DNA from: an uncultured Alistipes sp.
GTDB lineage: Bacteria; Bacteroidota; Bacteroidia; Bacteroidales; Rikenellaceae
NCBI RefSeq assembly: GCF_910580175.1
Contig: NZ_CAJTXD010000001.1
Span: forward strand, 124,001-188,000
Length of the DNA stretch: 64,000 nucleotides
Reading direction: 5' to 3'
Of the stretch, positions 17,836 to 26,826 are shown one piece after another. The notes under the pieces are model-generated. The model made no database searches. It saw only the letters and a list, made by a program, of their open reading frames with translations, and was not told where the DNA came from. The stretch's first letter is position 1; every line of letters begins with the position of its first letter. The translations under genes were made by a program, and so were the position numbers.

Positions 17836-20517
17836 TTAGAGTCCCGTGATCTTCTTGATTTCGTTGAGCTTGTTCAACGCTTCGAGCGGTGTCAAGGCAT
17901 CGAGGTCGAGACCCTGTATCTGGTCGCGGATCTGCACCAGGACGGGATCGTCGAGCTGGAACATCGAAAGCTGCATGCTCTGCGGCATGGCGCTTTCGGC
18001 CGCCTCACGCACCGACTGCGAGGACGACTTGCGGCTGCGCTCCTTGGGACTGCGGTTCGGGACGATCTGGTTGCTGCCATAGACCAGCTCCAGATTGCGC
18101 AGAATCTCCTCGGCACGCGACACGATCGCACCCGGCATGCCGGCCATGCGGGCCACATGGATACCGAACGAGTGCTCGGTGCCGCCCCTTTCGAGTTTGC
18201 GCAGGAAGACGATCTGATTGTCGATCTCCTTGACGGCCACGTGGTAATTCTTCACGCGCGGGCACATCTGCTCCATCTCATTCAACTCGTGGTAATGGGT
18301 GGCGAAGAGGGTCTTGGCATGGACTTTCGGATGGTTGTGGAGGTATTCGACCATAGCCCAGGCGATCGAAATGCCATCGTAGGTGCTCGTGCCGCGCCCG
18401 ATCTCGTCGAGCAGGACGATGCTGCGGTCGGAGATGTTGTTGAGAATGCTGGCCGATTCGAGCATCTCGACCATGAACGTCGACTCGCCCTGCGAGATGT
18501 TGTCGGAAGCACCGACACGGGTAAAAATCTTGTCCACAACGCCGATATGAGCAGACTCGGCGGGCACGAACGATCCCATTTGGGCCATCAGGATGATGAG
18601 CGCCGTCTGCCGCAGCAAAGCTGATTTACCGGACATGTTGGGGCCGGTAATCATGACGATCTGCTGCTCCTGGTCGTCGAGCATGATGTCGTTGGGAATA
18701 TATTCCTCGCCGACAGAAAGCGTGGTTTCGATGACCGGATGGCGCCCCTGCCGAATCTCGATGCGCTTGCCCTCGTCGAGCACGGGGCGCACGTAATGCC
18801 GTTCGCAAGCGATGCGGGCGAAAGACTGGAGACAATCGAGACGGGCGATGACGGAAGCATTCTGCTGCAAGACCTTGAGTGCCGTACGGATGAAAGCCAT
18901 CAACTCGTTGTAGATGCGCAATTCGAGTGCGAGCATCTTCTCCTCGGCACCGAGAATCTTCTCTTCGTAGACTTTCAGCTCTTCGGTAATGTAACGCTCC
19001 GCATTGGCCAGGGTCTGCTTGCGTATCCAAGTCTCGGGCACCTTATCCTTGTGGGTGTTGCGCACCTCGATGTAATAACCGAAAACGTTGTTGTAGCTCA
19101 ACCGGAGCGACGGGATGCCCGTAGCCTCGCTCTCGCGCTGCTGGAGCTGCGCCAGATAATCCTTGCCATGCAGGGCGATGCGCCGCAGATCGTCCAGCTC
19201 GGGGTCTACCCCGTCGGCGATGACGCCGCCGCGCTGGATCTGGTTATTGAGCGGATCGGGATAGATTTCGCGGGCAATGCGGTCGCGCACCTCGGCGAGC
19301 GTGTCGAGTTGCCCGGCCATCTCCTGCAAACGCCGGCTGTCGGCCGACGCGAGCACGGATTTGAGCGTCTCGATGGCGGAAAGCGAATTCTTGAGCTGCA
19401 CCAACTCGCGGGGCGTGACCTTGGCGGCGGCGATGCGCGAAGCGATGCGCTCCAGGTCGCCGACGAGGGTTACCTGGCTGCGGACGGTCTCGAAACACTC
19501 GGCATGCTGCGTGAAATATTCTACGACATCGAGCCGCCGGTCGATGAGGGCCGGCGACTTGACGGGCATGGCGATCCAACGTTTCAACAGACGCCCGCCC
19601 ATGGGCGAAAGCGTGCGGTCGATGACCTCGGCGAAACTCCCCTTGCCTCGGGCGCCGTTCGAGGCGAAAAGCTCCAGATTGCGGATGGTAAACTTGTCGA
19701 TCCACACGTAGTCGTCCTGGTCGATGCGGGCAATGGAACGGATGTGGGCTATATCGCGGTGCTCGGTAAATTCGAGGTAATGGAGAATGGCTCCGGCGGC
19801 GGAAATACCGCTGGTAAAGTGGTCGATGCCGAAGCCCTTGAGCGACGAGGTGCCGAACTGCCGGCACAACTTTTCGCGGTCTACGTCCTGAGAAAAGACC
19901 CACTCGTCAAGCCGGTAGGTATAGAGCCGCGAACCGAAAGCATCGGCAAAACGATCCTCGTAGCCGCGCTGGAAAATTACCTCCTTGGGCGCGAGGTTGG
20001 AAATGAGCTTGTCGACATACGTATCCGATCCCTCGGCCACGTAGAACTCGCCGGTCGAAATGTCGAGAAAAGCGACACCGGTCTCGCGAGTACCGAAATA
20101 AACTGACGCGAGGTAGGTATTCTCCTTGTTAGAGAGGATGTTGTCGCCCATGACGATGCCCGGAGTGACCAGCTCGATGACCCCGCGCTTGACCAGTCCC
20201 TTGACCGTCTTGGGGTCTTCGAGCTGCTCGCAGATGGCCACACGCTCGCCGGCCCGCACCAACTTGGGCAGGTAGGTGTCGACGGCATGGTAGGGAAACC
20301 CTGCCAACTCGACATACGAAGCCGACCCGTTGGCACGCCGCGTGAGGGTAATGCCCAGGATGCCGCTGGCCTTGATGGCGTCTTCGCCGAAAGTCTCGTA
20401 GAAATCGCCGACGCGGAACAATAATACAGCGTCGGGATGCACCGCCTTGATGGCATAATATTGCTTCATGAGCGGCGTTTCGACGTATTTTTTATCGGTT
20501 TTCTTTTCAGCAGCCAC
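17836..20517 (-). CDS. mutS: DNA mismatch repair protein MutS
   Basis: An 893-residue mismatch-recognition ATPase. Domain I carries the mismatch-binding GDFYETFGEDA motif (F-x-E). Walker A is GPNMSGKSALLRQ, followed by STFMVEM and DEIGRGTSTYDG (Walker B), then the THYHEL motif. I place the start at the GTG at 20517: an in-frame TTG at 20547 exists, but it lies inside the -7 promoter box, so it cannot be transcribed. The protein then begins (V/M)AAEKKTDKKYVETP before the conserved MKQYY. It starts mismatch repair with MutL. Confidence 0.96.
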   Translation of the reverse strand: MAAEKKTDKKYVETPLMKQYYAIKAVHPDAVLLFRVGDFYETFGEDAIKASGILGITLTRRANGSASYVELAGFPYHAVDTYLPKLVRAGERVAICEQLEDPKTVKGLVKRGVIELVTPGIVMGDNILSNKENTYLASVYFGTRETGVAFLDISTGEFYVAEGSDTYVDKLISNLAPKEVIFQRGYEDRFADAFGSRLYTYRLDEWVFSQDVDREKLCRQFGTSSLKGFGIDHFTSGISAAGAILHYLEFTEHRDIAHIRSIARIDQDDYVWIDKFTIRNLELFASNGARGKGSFAEVIDRTLSPMGGRLLKRWIAMPVKSPALIDRRLDVVEYFTQHAECFETVRSQVTLVGDLERIASRIAAAKVTPRELVQLKNSLSAIETLKSVLASADSRRLQEMAGQLDTLAEVRDRIAREIYPDPLNNQIQRGGVIADGVDPELDDLRRIALHGKDYLAQLQQRESEATGIPSLRLSYNNVFGYYIEVRNTHKDKVPETWIRKQTLANAERYITEELKVYEEKILGAEEKMLALELRIYNELMAFIRTALKVLQQNASVIARLDCLQSFARIACERHYVRPVLDEGKRIEIRQGRHPVIETTLSVGEEYIPNDIMLDDQEQQIVMITGPNMSGKSALLRQTALIILMAQMGSFVPAESAHIGVVDKIFTRVGASDNISQGESTFMVEMLESASILNNISDRSIVLLDEIGRGTSTYDGISIAWAMVEYLHNHPKVHAKTLFATHYHELNEMEQMCPRVKNYHVAVKEIDNQIVFLRKLERGGTEHSFGIHVARMAGMPGAIVSRAEEILRNLELVYGSNQIVPNRSPKERSRKSSSQSVREAAESAMPQSMQLSMFQLDDPVLVQIRDQIQGLDLDALTPLEALNKLNEIKKITGL

Positions 20518-20544
20518 AATAAGATATTGTATAAATTGGTCTGA

Positions 20545-20575
20545 CAAAGATAACGCAATTTGCCAGCTCCGCCAA
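20545..20575 (-). promoter_or_regulatory. promoter of mutS
   Basis: On the minus strand TTG (20573-20575), 20 nt, TATCTTTG (20545-20552). The leader to the GTG at 20517 would be about 20 nt. Confidence 0.82.
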
Positions 20576-20664
20576 GTCGGGAGGAAAATATTTTTTCAGT
20601 GTTCCGAATGTTTCCGGGAAGTGGGATTTCTCGATTGCCCTACTGCTGAAACACTTAATATGTG

Positions 20665-21255
20665 CTATATTATCCCGCAATCACTGAATGCCTTACGATA
20701 AAATTCAGCTTTCCACTCGACGGGCCGCGGATAGGCCCTCGACGACGAAGGCATGCGCCAGAAACGGAGCTTCCGATCCGCGAAATCGGTCTCCACGAAA
20801 CCACCCACGGGCGGCTCGGCGCATCCGATGACGGCACACAGCGTGTCGGTGGCTTTCTGACCGGTGGTAATGAGGGTGCGGCAAGCGGGAATCCGAGCGA
20901 GCAAAGCGGCTATATCGACCTCGCGCACCACTTGAAGAAAATTGTCCGAAGCATTGTTTTTCAGTCGAATGACTTCCGCAGCCGTGTCGTACAGGGCGAT
21001 ACCCCGTTTGCGGCAGAACACCTCGATCCGCTCCCGGTCGAAGCGCTTGGCATCGGAAGAGAGAAAATGGCTCTTGTCGCCCGTGGCGAGGTAACCCACG
21101 ATGCGCCACATGTCATTTTGCAGATTGGGATAGAAAAACTCCATCGACCAACGATGGCGCTGGGGCGGGAAACTGCCCAGCATCAGCAGACGGGCACCAG
21201 AGGGCAGAAAGGGTTCGAGCGGATGGCGCTCGCAGGAATTATTGTCCGGTTTCAT
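20665..21255 (-). CDS. uracil-DNA glycosylase family protein (Mug/UDG-like)
   Basis: A 196-residue protein. The N-terminal LMLGSFPPQRHRWSMEFFYPNLQNDMWRI matches the UDG-superfamily active-site region G-(S/D)-x-P with the following F-Y-x-N-x-x-N-x-(F/W); a TTGQKATDTL segment and the MPSSS leucine-intercalation-type motif near the end complete it. Likely removes uracil or mismatched bases from DNA. Standard catalytic Asp is not evident, so exact specificity is unclear. The TSS predicted from its promoter nearly coincides with the ATG. Confidence 0.75.
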   Translation of the reverse strand: MKPDNNSCERHPLEPFLPSGARLLMLGSFPPQRHRWSMEFFYPNLQNDMWRIVGYLATGDKSHFLSSDAKRFDRERIEVFCRKRGIALYDTAAEVIRLKNNASDNFLQVVREVDIAALLARIPACRTLITTGQKATDTLCAVIGCAEPPVGGFVETDFADRKLRFWRMPSSSRAYPRPVEWKAEFYRKAFSDCGII

Positions 21256-21260
21256 TCGGA

Positions 21261-21292
21261 CAAAGATACGAATAAGCCGAGCGCAATGCCAA
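21261..21292 (-). promoter_or_regulatory. promoter of the UDG-like gene
   Basis: On the minus strand TTG (21290-21292), 21 nt, TATCTTTG (21261-21268). The -7 box ends 5 nt before the ATG, implying a leaderless or nearly leaderless message. A second TATCTTTG lies at 21336-21343 and could give a longer transcript. Confidence 0.75.
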
Positions 21293-21548
21293 ATTTATTT
21301 GAGCATTGCCGAGGCGGAAGTATTTAAGACGGAGTCAAAGATACGAAAATAAGGTCAAAATTGAATGGTTCAAAAGCGGGCCGTAGCCAGCGGTGGCGAG
21401 ACACGAAGTGCGAGCCTCCGCATCCGGGAGCTGCGGCTCGCCCGCCCCCAAGGGTCGGATAATCGACACAAAACAAAGCCCACTGCGTCCACAGCGGATA
21501 AACACGAAAGATAATGCGGACTTTTGCCTGCAATATCCCGCCGAGTGC

Positions 21549-21579
21549 TTGTTCGTCGGGAAAATATTTTCTATTTTTG
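21549..21579 (+). promoter_or_regulatory. promoter of the BspA-nuclease transcript
   Basis: TTG at 21549-21551, exactly 20 nt, TATTTTTG at 21572-21579. Transcription would start about 330 nt before the BspA ATG, leaving a long leader. Confidence 0.75.
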
Positions 21580-21584
21580 CGGTG

Positions 21585-21914
21585 CTGACGGCTTTTGCCC
21601 GCAGCGACATATTTGAAAGTGTTTTCGCACTGTCCTTTCGTGAAAATGTGGAAGTTTTCAAGTGCAAGAGGACGACGAACGGCACTCATTTCTTGTTCGG
21701 ATCATGGCAACAGATGCGTTCTGCACCTCTACCCCATCGTCTGTTCAAGTGTGGGGTATTGCATCGTTTATTCTTGCACAGGTCTTTCCACAACCTTCAC
21801 GGAGATAAACGAAAATCGGCTCCACACTTTCTTTTTGCCCCATACCCCTAACCCGCCGCAGCGGAGCCGATACGGCAATAAAATTTGAACACAAGAACTC
21901 AAATTTATATTGCT
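21585..21914 (+). promoter_or_regulatory. long structured leader upstream of the BspA gene
   Basis: About 330 nt between a good promoter and the BspA start without a convincing gene. The segment TGGGGTA (21752-21758) can pair either with TACCCCA at 21730-21736 or, as GGGGTAT, with ATACCCC at 21842-21848: two mutually exclusive 7-bp helices. A further 9-bp helix joins 21815-21823 and 21863-21871. A small ORF (21595-21888, 97 codons) overlaps but has no recognisable product. This suggests a regulatory leader RNA; its ligand or partner is unknown. Confidence 0.45.
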
Positions 21915-23663
21915 ATGAAAAAACTATTTCTTTTAACCGCGTTATTCGTCGCAGCAGCGTTCCCGTCGTGCAGCAAGCACGACAATGAAATCAACGAACC
22001 GCCCGTTCCGCCCGAAACCACACCACTTGACATTGCATTTGCCGAGGGCAATTCGTTGCAGTTCGATGTCGACGAGACCAAGACCGTCCACTACACGATT
22101 ACGGGCGGGAGCGACAACACCGTCGTGAAAGCCGAGATGCAGAACCCCGACGATGCCTATACCGTAGAAACGACACCCGCTTCGGCAACCGAGGGAACGA
22201 TTACGATTACAGCCAAAATGCCGGAGAGCGAGAATTGCGTTGTTGTCACTGTATCGGACGGCTCGCAGACCGTTACGGCCGAAATCGCCGTATCAACAAA
22301 CCCCATTCCCGAAGAACTTGCTATTACATTTGCCGAGGGCAATTCATTGCTGCTCAATATAAATGAGCCAAAGACGGTTAATTATACCATCACGGGTGGC
22401 AGCAGCAACACCGTAGTGACAGCCGAGCTGCAAACCCCCGACGATGCCTATACCGTAGAAACGGTGTCAACTTCGACAATGGAGGGAACGATTACGATTA
22501 CGGCCAAAAAGCCGTCGAACGAGAATCGTATAATCGTCACCGTGTCGGACGGCTCGCAGACCCTTACGGCAGAAATCGCCGTTACACTTAGAGCATTCGA
22601 TGGCAAAACAGTCGTGGTCGTAACTCCGGGCACGCTGTCGCAACTGCTGGCCAACTACGACGAAAGCTCCATTACCGAACTGACCGTTATCGGCAATCTG
22701 AATGATGAGGATATTGCGACGCTGAAAAGTCTTCCGAATCTCGCAATCCTCGATATGGAAAATGTGAATTTGGAGGAGTTGCCGGCTAATGCATTCTATA
22801 ACAATAAATCGTTGACCTCCGTCAAGCTGCCGAAGACACTGAAAACTATCGGGGACAGAGCATTCGAGGGTTGCAGCAGCCTGACAAGCATCACGATTCC
22901 CGGCAGTGTGACGTCAATTCCGATACAGACATTCGACGGTTGCAGCAGCCTGACAAGCGTAACGATTCCCGACGGCGTAACAACAATCGGGAGCAGCGCA
23001 TTCAATGGTTGCAGCAGCCTGACAAGCGTAACGATTCCCGACGGCGTAACAACAATCGGGAGCAGCGCATTCAATGGTTGCAGCAGCCTGACAAGCGTAA
23101 CGATTCCCGACAGCGTGACGGAGATCTATAACTATGCATTCTACGGTTGCAGCAGTCTGACAAGCGTCACGATTCCCGACAGCGTGACGTTGATCGATGA
23201 AAACGCATTCCGCGGTTGCAGCGGCCTGACAAACGTAACGATCGGCAACAGCGTGAAGTACATCGGGAACTACGCATTCGACGGTTGCAGCGGCTTGACA
23301 AGCGTAACGATCGGCAATAGCGTGACGTTCATCGATAGCGATGCATTCCGCGGTTGCAGCGGTCTGACAAACGTAACGATTCCCGACAGCGTGACGGAGA
23401 TTGGAAAGGAGGCATTCAGGGGTTGCAGCCTGACAAGCGTAACGATTGGCAACGGTGTGACGTCGATTGGGTCCTACGCATTCTACAATTGCAGCAGCCT
23501 GACACGCGTCTATTGCAAGGCAATCGTTCCGCCGATTATCGTAAACAATACCTTTGATAAAGTTAGTGCAACCGCAACGTTATATGTTCCGACAGGCTGC
23601 AAGGCAGCTTATGCTGCGGCTGCCGGATGGAAAAATTTTAAAACAATCGAAGAAACCCAATTT
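21915..23663 (+). CDS. BspA-type leucine-rich repeat lipoprotein
   Basis: A 582-residue surface lipoprotein (stop at 23664-23666). The start at 21915 opens a signal peptide with the lipobox-like FPSC (Cys near 19). Two tandem Ig-like domains of about 90 residues follow (about 35-130 and 135-225), each with FAEGNSL and TITGGS motifs, then a linker and about ten LRR_5/BspA repeats (FxGCSSLTSVTIPxSVTxI) from about 295 to 530, closed by the usual YVPTGCKAAY tail. BspA-type proteins bind host matrix proteins or other bacteria. The DNA repeats include an exact 69-bp duplication. The nuclease gene starts 12 nt after the stop. Confidence 0.85.
22859..23510 (+). repeat. 69-bp tandem LRR-coding repeats
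   Basis: Repeats of about 69 bp each encode one LRR unit. The units at 22938-23006 and 23007-23075 are identical over all 69 bp, and the third copy matches the first 36 bp. This points to recent expansion by slippage or unequal recombination, so the LRR number probably varies between strains. The repeats stay in frame. Confidence 0.9.
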
Positions 23664-23678
23664 TAAAACATTCATATT

Positions 23679-24629
23679 ATGAGCAACCCGAACATGTACA
23701 AGCAGGCGAGTTCCAATAACATAACGCTGGAGCCGTACCCTTTTCCGAGCGAGCTGGGCATGGAAGCCTACCTGATGGATAATCCGTCCATCCTCAAACT
23801 CGACGACCGCAAATACGGCGAGCCGCAGATCATCGAGTGCGAGATGAGCATCGGCAAATGCACGAACCGGAAAACGCGCGGCCGAATCGATATGGTCGTC
23901 CGGTACGGCGAAGATCTCTTCGGGATTTTGGAGCTGAAGAAACACGCACTCGACAAAGATACCCTGTTCCAGCTGTGCGACTATCTGGCCGAACGCGAGA
24001 AAATAGTAGAGGCCATCAACCAGAGCGACGCTGTGGAGGTAGACCTCGACCCGGAGAACGTGAAGTTCGTGGGCGTACTTGTCGGCGGGTATATCGACGA
24101 TGAACTGCGGAAAGAGATGCCGATAACGGATTTGAAAAACAATAATCTGCTGAAAGAACATCCCCGGCAGCAGACTATTCAGGGATATACCGACCAAATA
24201 TCGGCCATCATGCTCGAACGCTTCCGCAATCCGCACACCTGCGAGATCGTCGTCATTTCGACGCCGATCGTTAAAACGAGCGTCAAAGACACGACGAAAT
24301 ACCAAATCGACGGCGAAGGACGCTACGGCAAAGCCAAGCTGGTGCACGAGATTGTCAAACGCTATGTAAAACAACATCCGGAGGCAAGCATCGACCGACT
24401 GGAAAAAATATTCCCGACGCCGAGATTGATTCGGACTTTGGGCGTCTTTGCCGAAGCACAGGTCGCGAAAAAGAGAGCCGACCGCTACTATGCCGACCGG
24501 AAGATGCTGATTGCGCTGGGCGACGGTGTGAAAATCGCCACCTGCAACCAATGGGCGAAAGAATCGATCGACGAATTTATCGCGAACGTCGAGAAACAGA
24601 AGCTCGGATTCGAGATTGCGGCGCTGTAA
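23679..24629 (+). CDS. NucS-like PD-(D/E)XK nuclease-domain protein
   Basis: A 316-residue protein. The N-terminal part has a NucS/DUF91-like restriction-endonuclease fold: SELGMEAYLMDNPSIL (Glu near 29), RGRIDMVV (Asp71), GILELKKH (E85-x-K87) and a downstream Gln98. The C-terminal third (about 215-316) has RYGKAKLVHEIVKRYV and a CNQWAKESIDEFI segment, a wHTH-like domain often seen with accessory DNA proteins. No helicase or methyltransferase neighbours. It starts 12 nt after the BspA gene and shares its promoter and terminator. Its role could be repair or defence; nothing here decides. Confidence 0.65.
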   Translation: MSNPNMYKQASSNNITLEPYPFPSELGMEAYLMDNPSILKLDDRKYGEPQIIECEMSIGKCTNRKTRGRIDMVVRYGEDLFGILELKKHALDKDTLFQLCDYLAEREKIVEAINQSDAVEVDLDPENVKFVGVLVGGYIDDELRKEMPITDLKNNNLLKEHPRQQTIQGYTDQISAIMLERFRNPHTCEIVVISTPIVKTSVKDTTKYQIDGEGRYGKAKLVHEIVKRYVKQHPEASIDRLEKIFPTPRLIRTLGVFAEAQVAKKRADRYYADRKMLIALGDGVKIATCNQWAKESIDEFIANVEKQKLGFEIAAL

Positions 24630-24652
24630 AATCGCCTCGCATGGGTTGCCGA

Positions 24653-24686
24653 AAGAGGTTGCCGAATGTTCGGCGACCTCTTTTTT
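24653..24686 (+). terminator. terminator of the BspA-nuclease unit
   Basis: A 14-bp stem (24653-24666 with 24669-24682, one G-U pair), 2-nt loop and a six-T run. Confidence 0.9.
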
Positions 24687-24728
24687 ATGGGCATTGGCTG
24701 CTTGCGGAACGATGCGAGAGCCGGCCGG

Positions 24729-26144
24729 TTATTCGAAAAACTGCTCGTCGAAATTGACCAAATAGAGTTTTTCCGTAGCGCGCGTGAGGGCCGTATAGAG
24801 CCAGCGGAGCATGTCGCGCGTCATCGGCTCGTCGCCGAAGAGACAGCGATCGATGAAGACGGCCTTCCACTGCCCGCCCTGGGCCTTGTGGCAGGTAATG
24901 GCGTAGGAAAACTTTACTTGCAAAGCGTTAAAATGCGGATTTTCACGAATTTCCTTGAAACGCTTGAGCTTGCTTTTTATCTCTTCGTAGTCCTTTTCCA
25001 CTTCGTAGAAAAGCCGCTGCGACTCCTCGCGCGTGAGCGACGGCGACTCGGAAGCGAGCGTATCGAGCAACACCTTGCACGCGATGCTTGTGTCGTCGTA
25101 GTCGGGAAATTCCAGCACGGCGTCGGCGAAGCGGAACCCATAGAAATCCTCGAAACGCCGGATGCGTTGCAAGCGAGCCACATCGCCGTTGGCAATGAAG
25201 TTCATGGGGCAGTCGTCATCGCTGGCGAAGAAATAATTGTTTTTGACGACCATCAGCATGTCGCCGCTCTCGATCTCCTCCTCGGCATAAAGCACGTTGC
25301 GGCGGATGCCCTCGTTATAACGGTTGGCCCGCTTGTTCGAACGGGTAATGACGATGGTTTCGTCGCGGCCGTAGAGGGCATAGCAATCCTGCAACTTTTC
25401 GAGGAAATCTCCGCCTTCGACGGCCTCGATGTCGGGAAAATCCATCCGGAACCGGGGAATTTCGAGGATGCCGTTTTCGAGCATGCAGCGCACCAACGTA
25501 GCGTTGAACAGAATGCCCGACTCGGCCTGCTGGCGCACCACCTCGTCCAAGGTGTTGTAGAGCACCGATCCATGAAATTCCAAGGCCGCCGGATCGAGCG
25601 CGGGACTGCAATCGCTGCCCACGGGCGGCAACTGGGCGTTGTCGCCGACCAGAATCAAGCGGCAGGCCCGCCCGCTGCGCACGTAGGCGACCAGATCGTG
25701 CAACAACGACCCGCTGCCGAAGAAAGCCCCGTCGGACGTGCGGTCGGAGAGCATCGACGCCTCGTCGACGATGAACACGGCGTCGCGCTCGGAATTGATG
25801 TTGAGCGAGTATTTCGACTCGTAGTCGGCATTGGTCTGCTGGCGGTAGATGCGCTTGTGGACGGTAAGCGCCTTTTCGTGGGAGTAACGGGCCAGCACCT
25901 TGGCGGCGCGGCCTGTGGGAGCGAGCAGCACGGTCTTGATGCCCAAATCCTTGAGTGCGGCGACCAACGCAGCGATGAGCGTAGTCTTGCCGGTTCCGGC
26001 GTAACCGTTCAGCACGAAAATCTGCGAAAAATCCTCGTCGGCAAGGTATTCGGATAACTTTTCTATAATTTTTTTTTGCCCGGGAGTTGTTTCGAAACAA
26101 ATTTTAGCGTAAATTTGGGACGCAATACGTGTGCTGAACATCAT
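24729..26144 (-). CDS. RecD-like ATP-dependent DNA helicase
   Basis: A 471-residue superfamily 1B helicase. The ATG at 26144 is used (a second Met follows directly); the frame extends to 26174, which overlaps the promoter. Walker A GYAGTGKTT near 47-55, Walker B IVDEASML, motif III VGDNAQLPPVG, and the C-terminal ITCHKAQGGQW and LYTALTRA motifs of the UvrD/RecD-C domain. Homologues unwind DNA 5' to 3' in recombination and repair. It lacks the RecBC partners here, as do RecD2 and other stand-alone relatives. Divergent from the pseudopilin-like gene. Confidence 0.88.
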   Translation of the reverse strand: MMFSTRIASQIYAKICFETTPGQKKIIEKLSEYLADEDFSQIFVLNGYAGTGKTTLIAALVAALKDLGIKTVLLAPTGRAAKVLARYSHEKALTVHKRIYRQQTNADYESKYSLNINSERDAVFIVDEASMLSDRTSDGAFFGSGSLLHDLVAYVRSGRACRLILVGDNAQLPPVGSDCSPALDPAALEFHGSVLYNTLDEVVRQQAESGILFNATLVRCMLENGILEIPRFRMDFPDIEAVEGGDFLEKLQDCYALYGRDETIVITRSNKRANRYNEGIRRNVLYAEEEIESGDMLMVVKNNYFFASDDDCPMNFIANGDVARLQRIRRFEDFYGFRFADAVLEFPDYDDTSIACKVLLDTLASESPSLTREESQRLFYEVEKDYEEIKSKLKRFKEIRENPHFNALQVKFSYAITCHKAQGGQWKAVFIDRCLFGDEPMTRDMLRWLYTALTRATEKLYLVNFDEQFFE

Positions 26145-26159
26145 TATTTTATTATTCGA

Positions 26160-26167
26160 CAAAATTA
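26160..26167 (-). promoter_or_regulatory. -7 box of the RecD-like gene
   Basis: TAATTTTG on the minus strand, 15 nt before the ATG. The -33 region has TTT instead of TTG at the normal spacing. Confidence 0.6.
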
Positions 26168-26190
26168 GCAACAAATACTTGAATTAAAAA

Positions 26191-26826
26191 ATGAAAAGAA
26201 TCATCCAAATCGTTCTTGCTCTTGTGATCGTGGCGTTGGTCTATGTGATCTACGACCAGATCTCCACCCCGATCCGTTTTGACAACGAACTGAAAACCCG
26301 CAAATCGCAGGTCATCGAACGCATCAAGGACATCCGTACGGCACAGCGCGCGTTCAAGTCGAAGTACCAACGTTTCACGAGCGACTTCGACTCGCTGACC
26401 GCGTTCATTCTGACCGATACGCTGGAACTGGAGCGCAAGATCGTCGACGAAGACGACTCGGTGGGCATGGCCCAGCTCAAGAAAGCGGGCAAGAAAAACG
26501 TGGAGAAGTTCAAGGTAGCCGTGATCGACACGATCTTCGCGCCGAAGGTGCTGACCGCAGACGAAGTGGCGCAGCTGCGCTATATTCCCGGGACGAACGA
26601 CCAGGCCCAGTACATCATGGAGGCCGGCATCATCACGACCGAATCGAAAGTGGTAATCCCCGTCGTAGAGTGCCGTGCACCCTACAAGATGTTCCTGGAC
26701 ACGATCGAATACCGTCAAGACATCATCAATCTGATCGACGACGAAGTGAACAACTTCAACCGCTACCCCGGCGTGAAGTTCGGATCAATGGAAGCAGGCA
26801 ACAATGAAGCCGGCAACTGGGAATAA
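26191..26826 (+). CDS. conserved membrane-anchored protein (pseudopilin-like)
   Basis: A 211-residue protein of unknown function. One N-terminal membrane helix (about 4-20) is followed by the extracytoplasmic segment KDIRTAQRAFKSKYQRFTSDFDSL, like the helix of type II/IV pseudopilins but without a GFTxxE prepilin motif. The rest looks globular and charged. It overlaps the DUF3822 gene by 23 nt, which in turn overlaps rsmD, so the three are one operon. Homologues in Bacteroidales keep this position, an observation from general knowledge. Confidence 0.6.
   Translation: MKRIIQIVLALVIVALVYVIYDQISTPIRFDNELKTRKSQVIERIKDIRTAQRAFKSKYQRFTSDFDSLTAFILTDTLELERKIVDEDDSVGMAQLKKAGKKNVEKFKVAVIDTIFAPKVLTADEVAQLRYIPGTNDQAQYIMEAGIITTESKVVIPVVECRAPYKMFLDTIEYRQDIINLIDDEVNNFNRYPGVKFGSMEAGNNEAGNWE

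Noticed and set aside
21393..21851. A 152-codon frame in the leader before the BspA gene
   Set aside because: It crosses the promoter at 21549-21579 and has no recognised domain.
22859..23510. The LRR repeats as a CRISPR array
   Set aside because: Repeats are contiguous coding units with no spacers and encode the BspA consensus.
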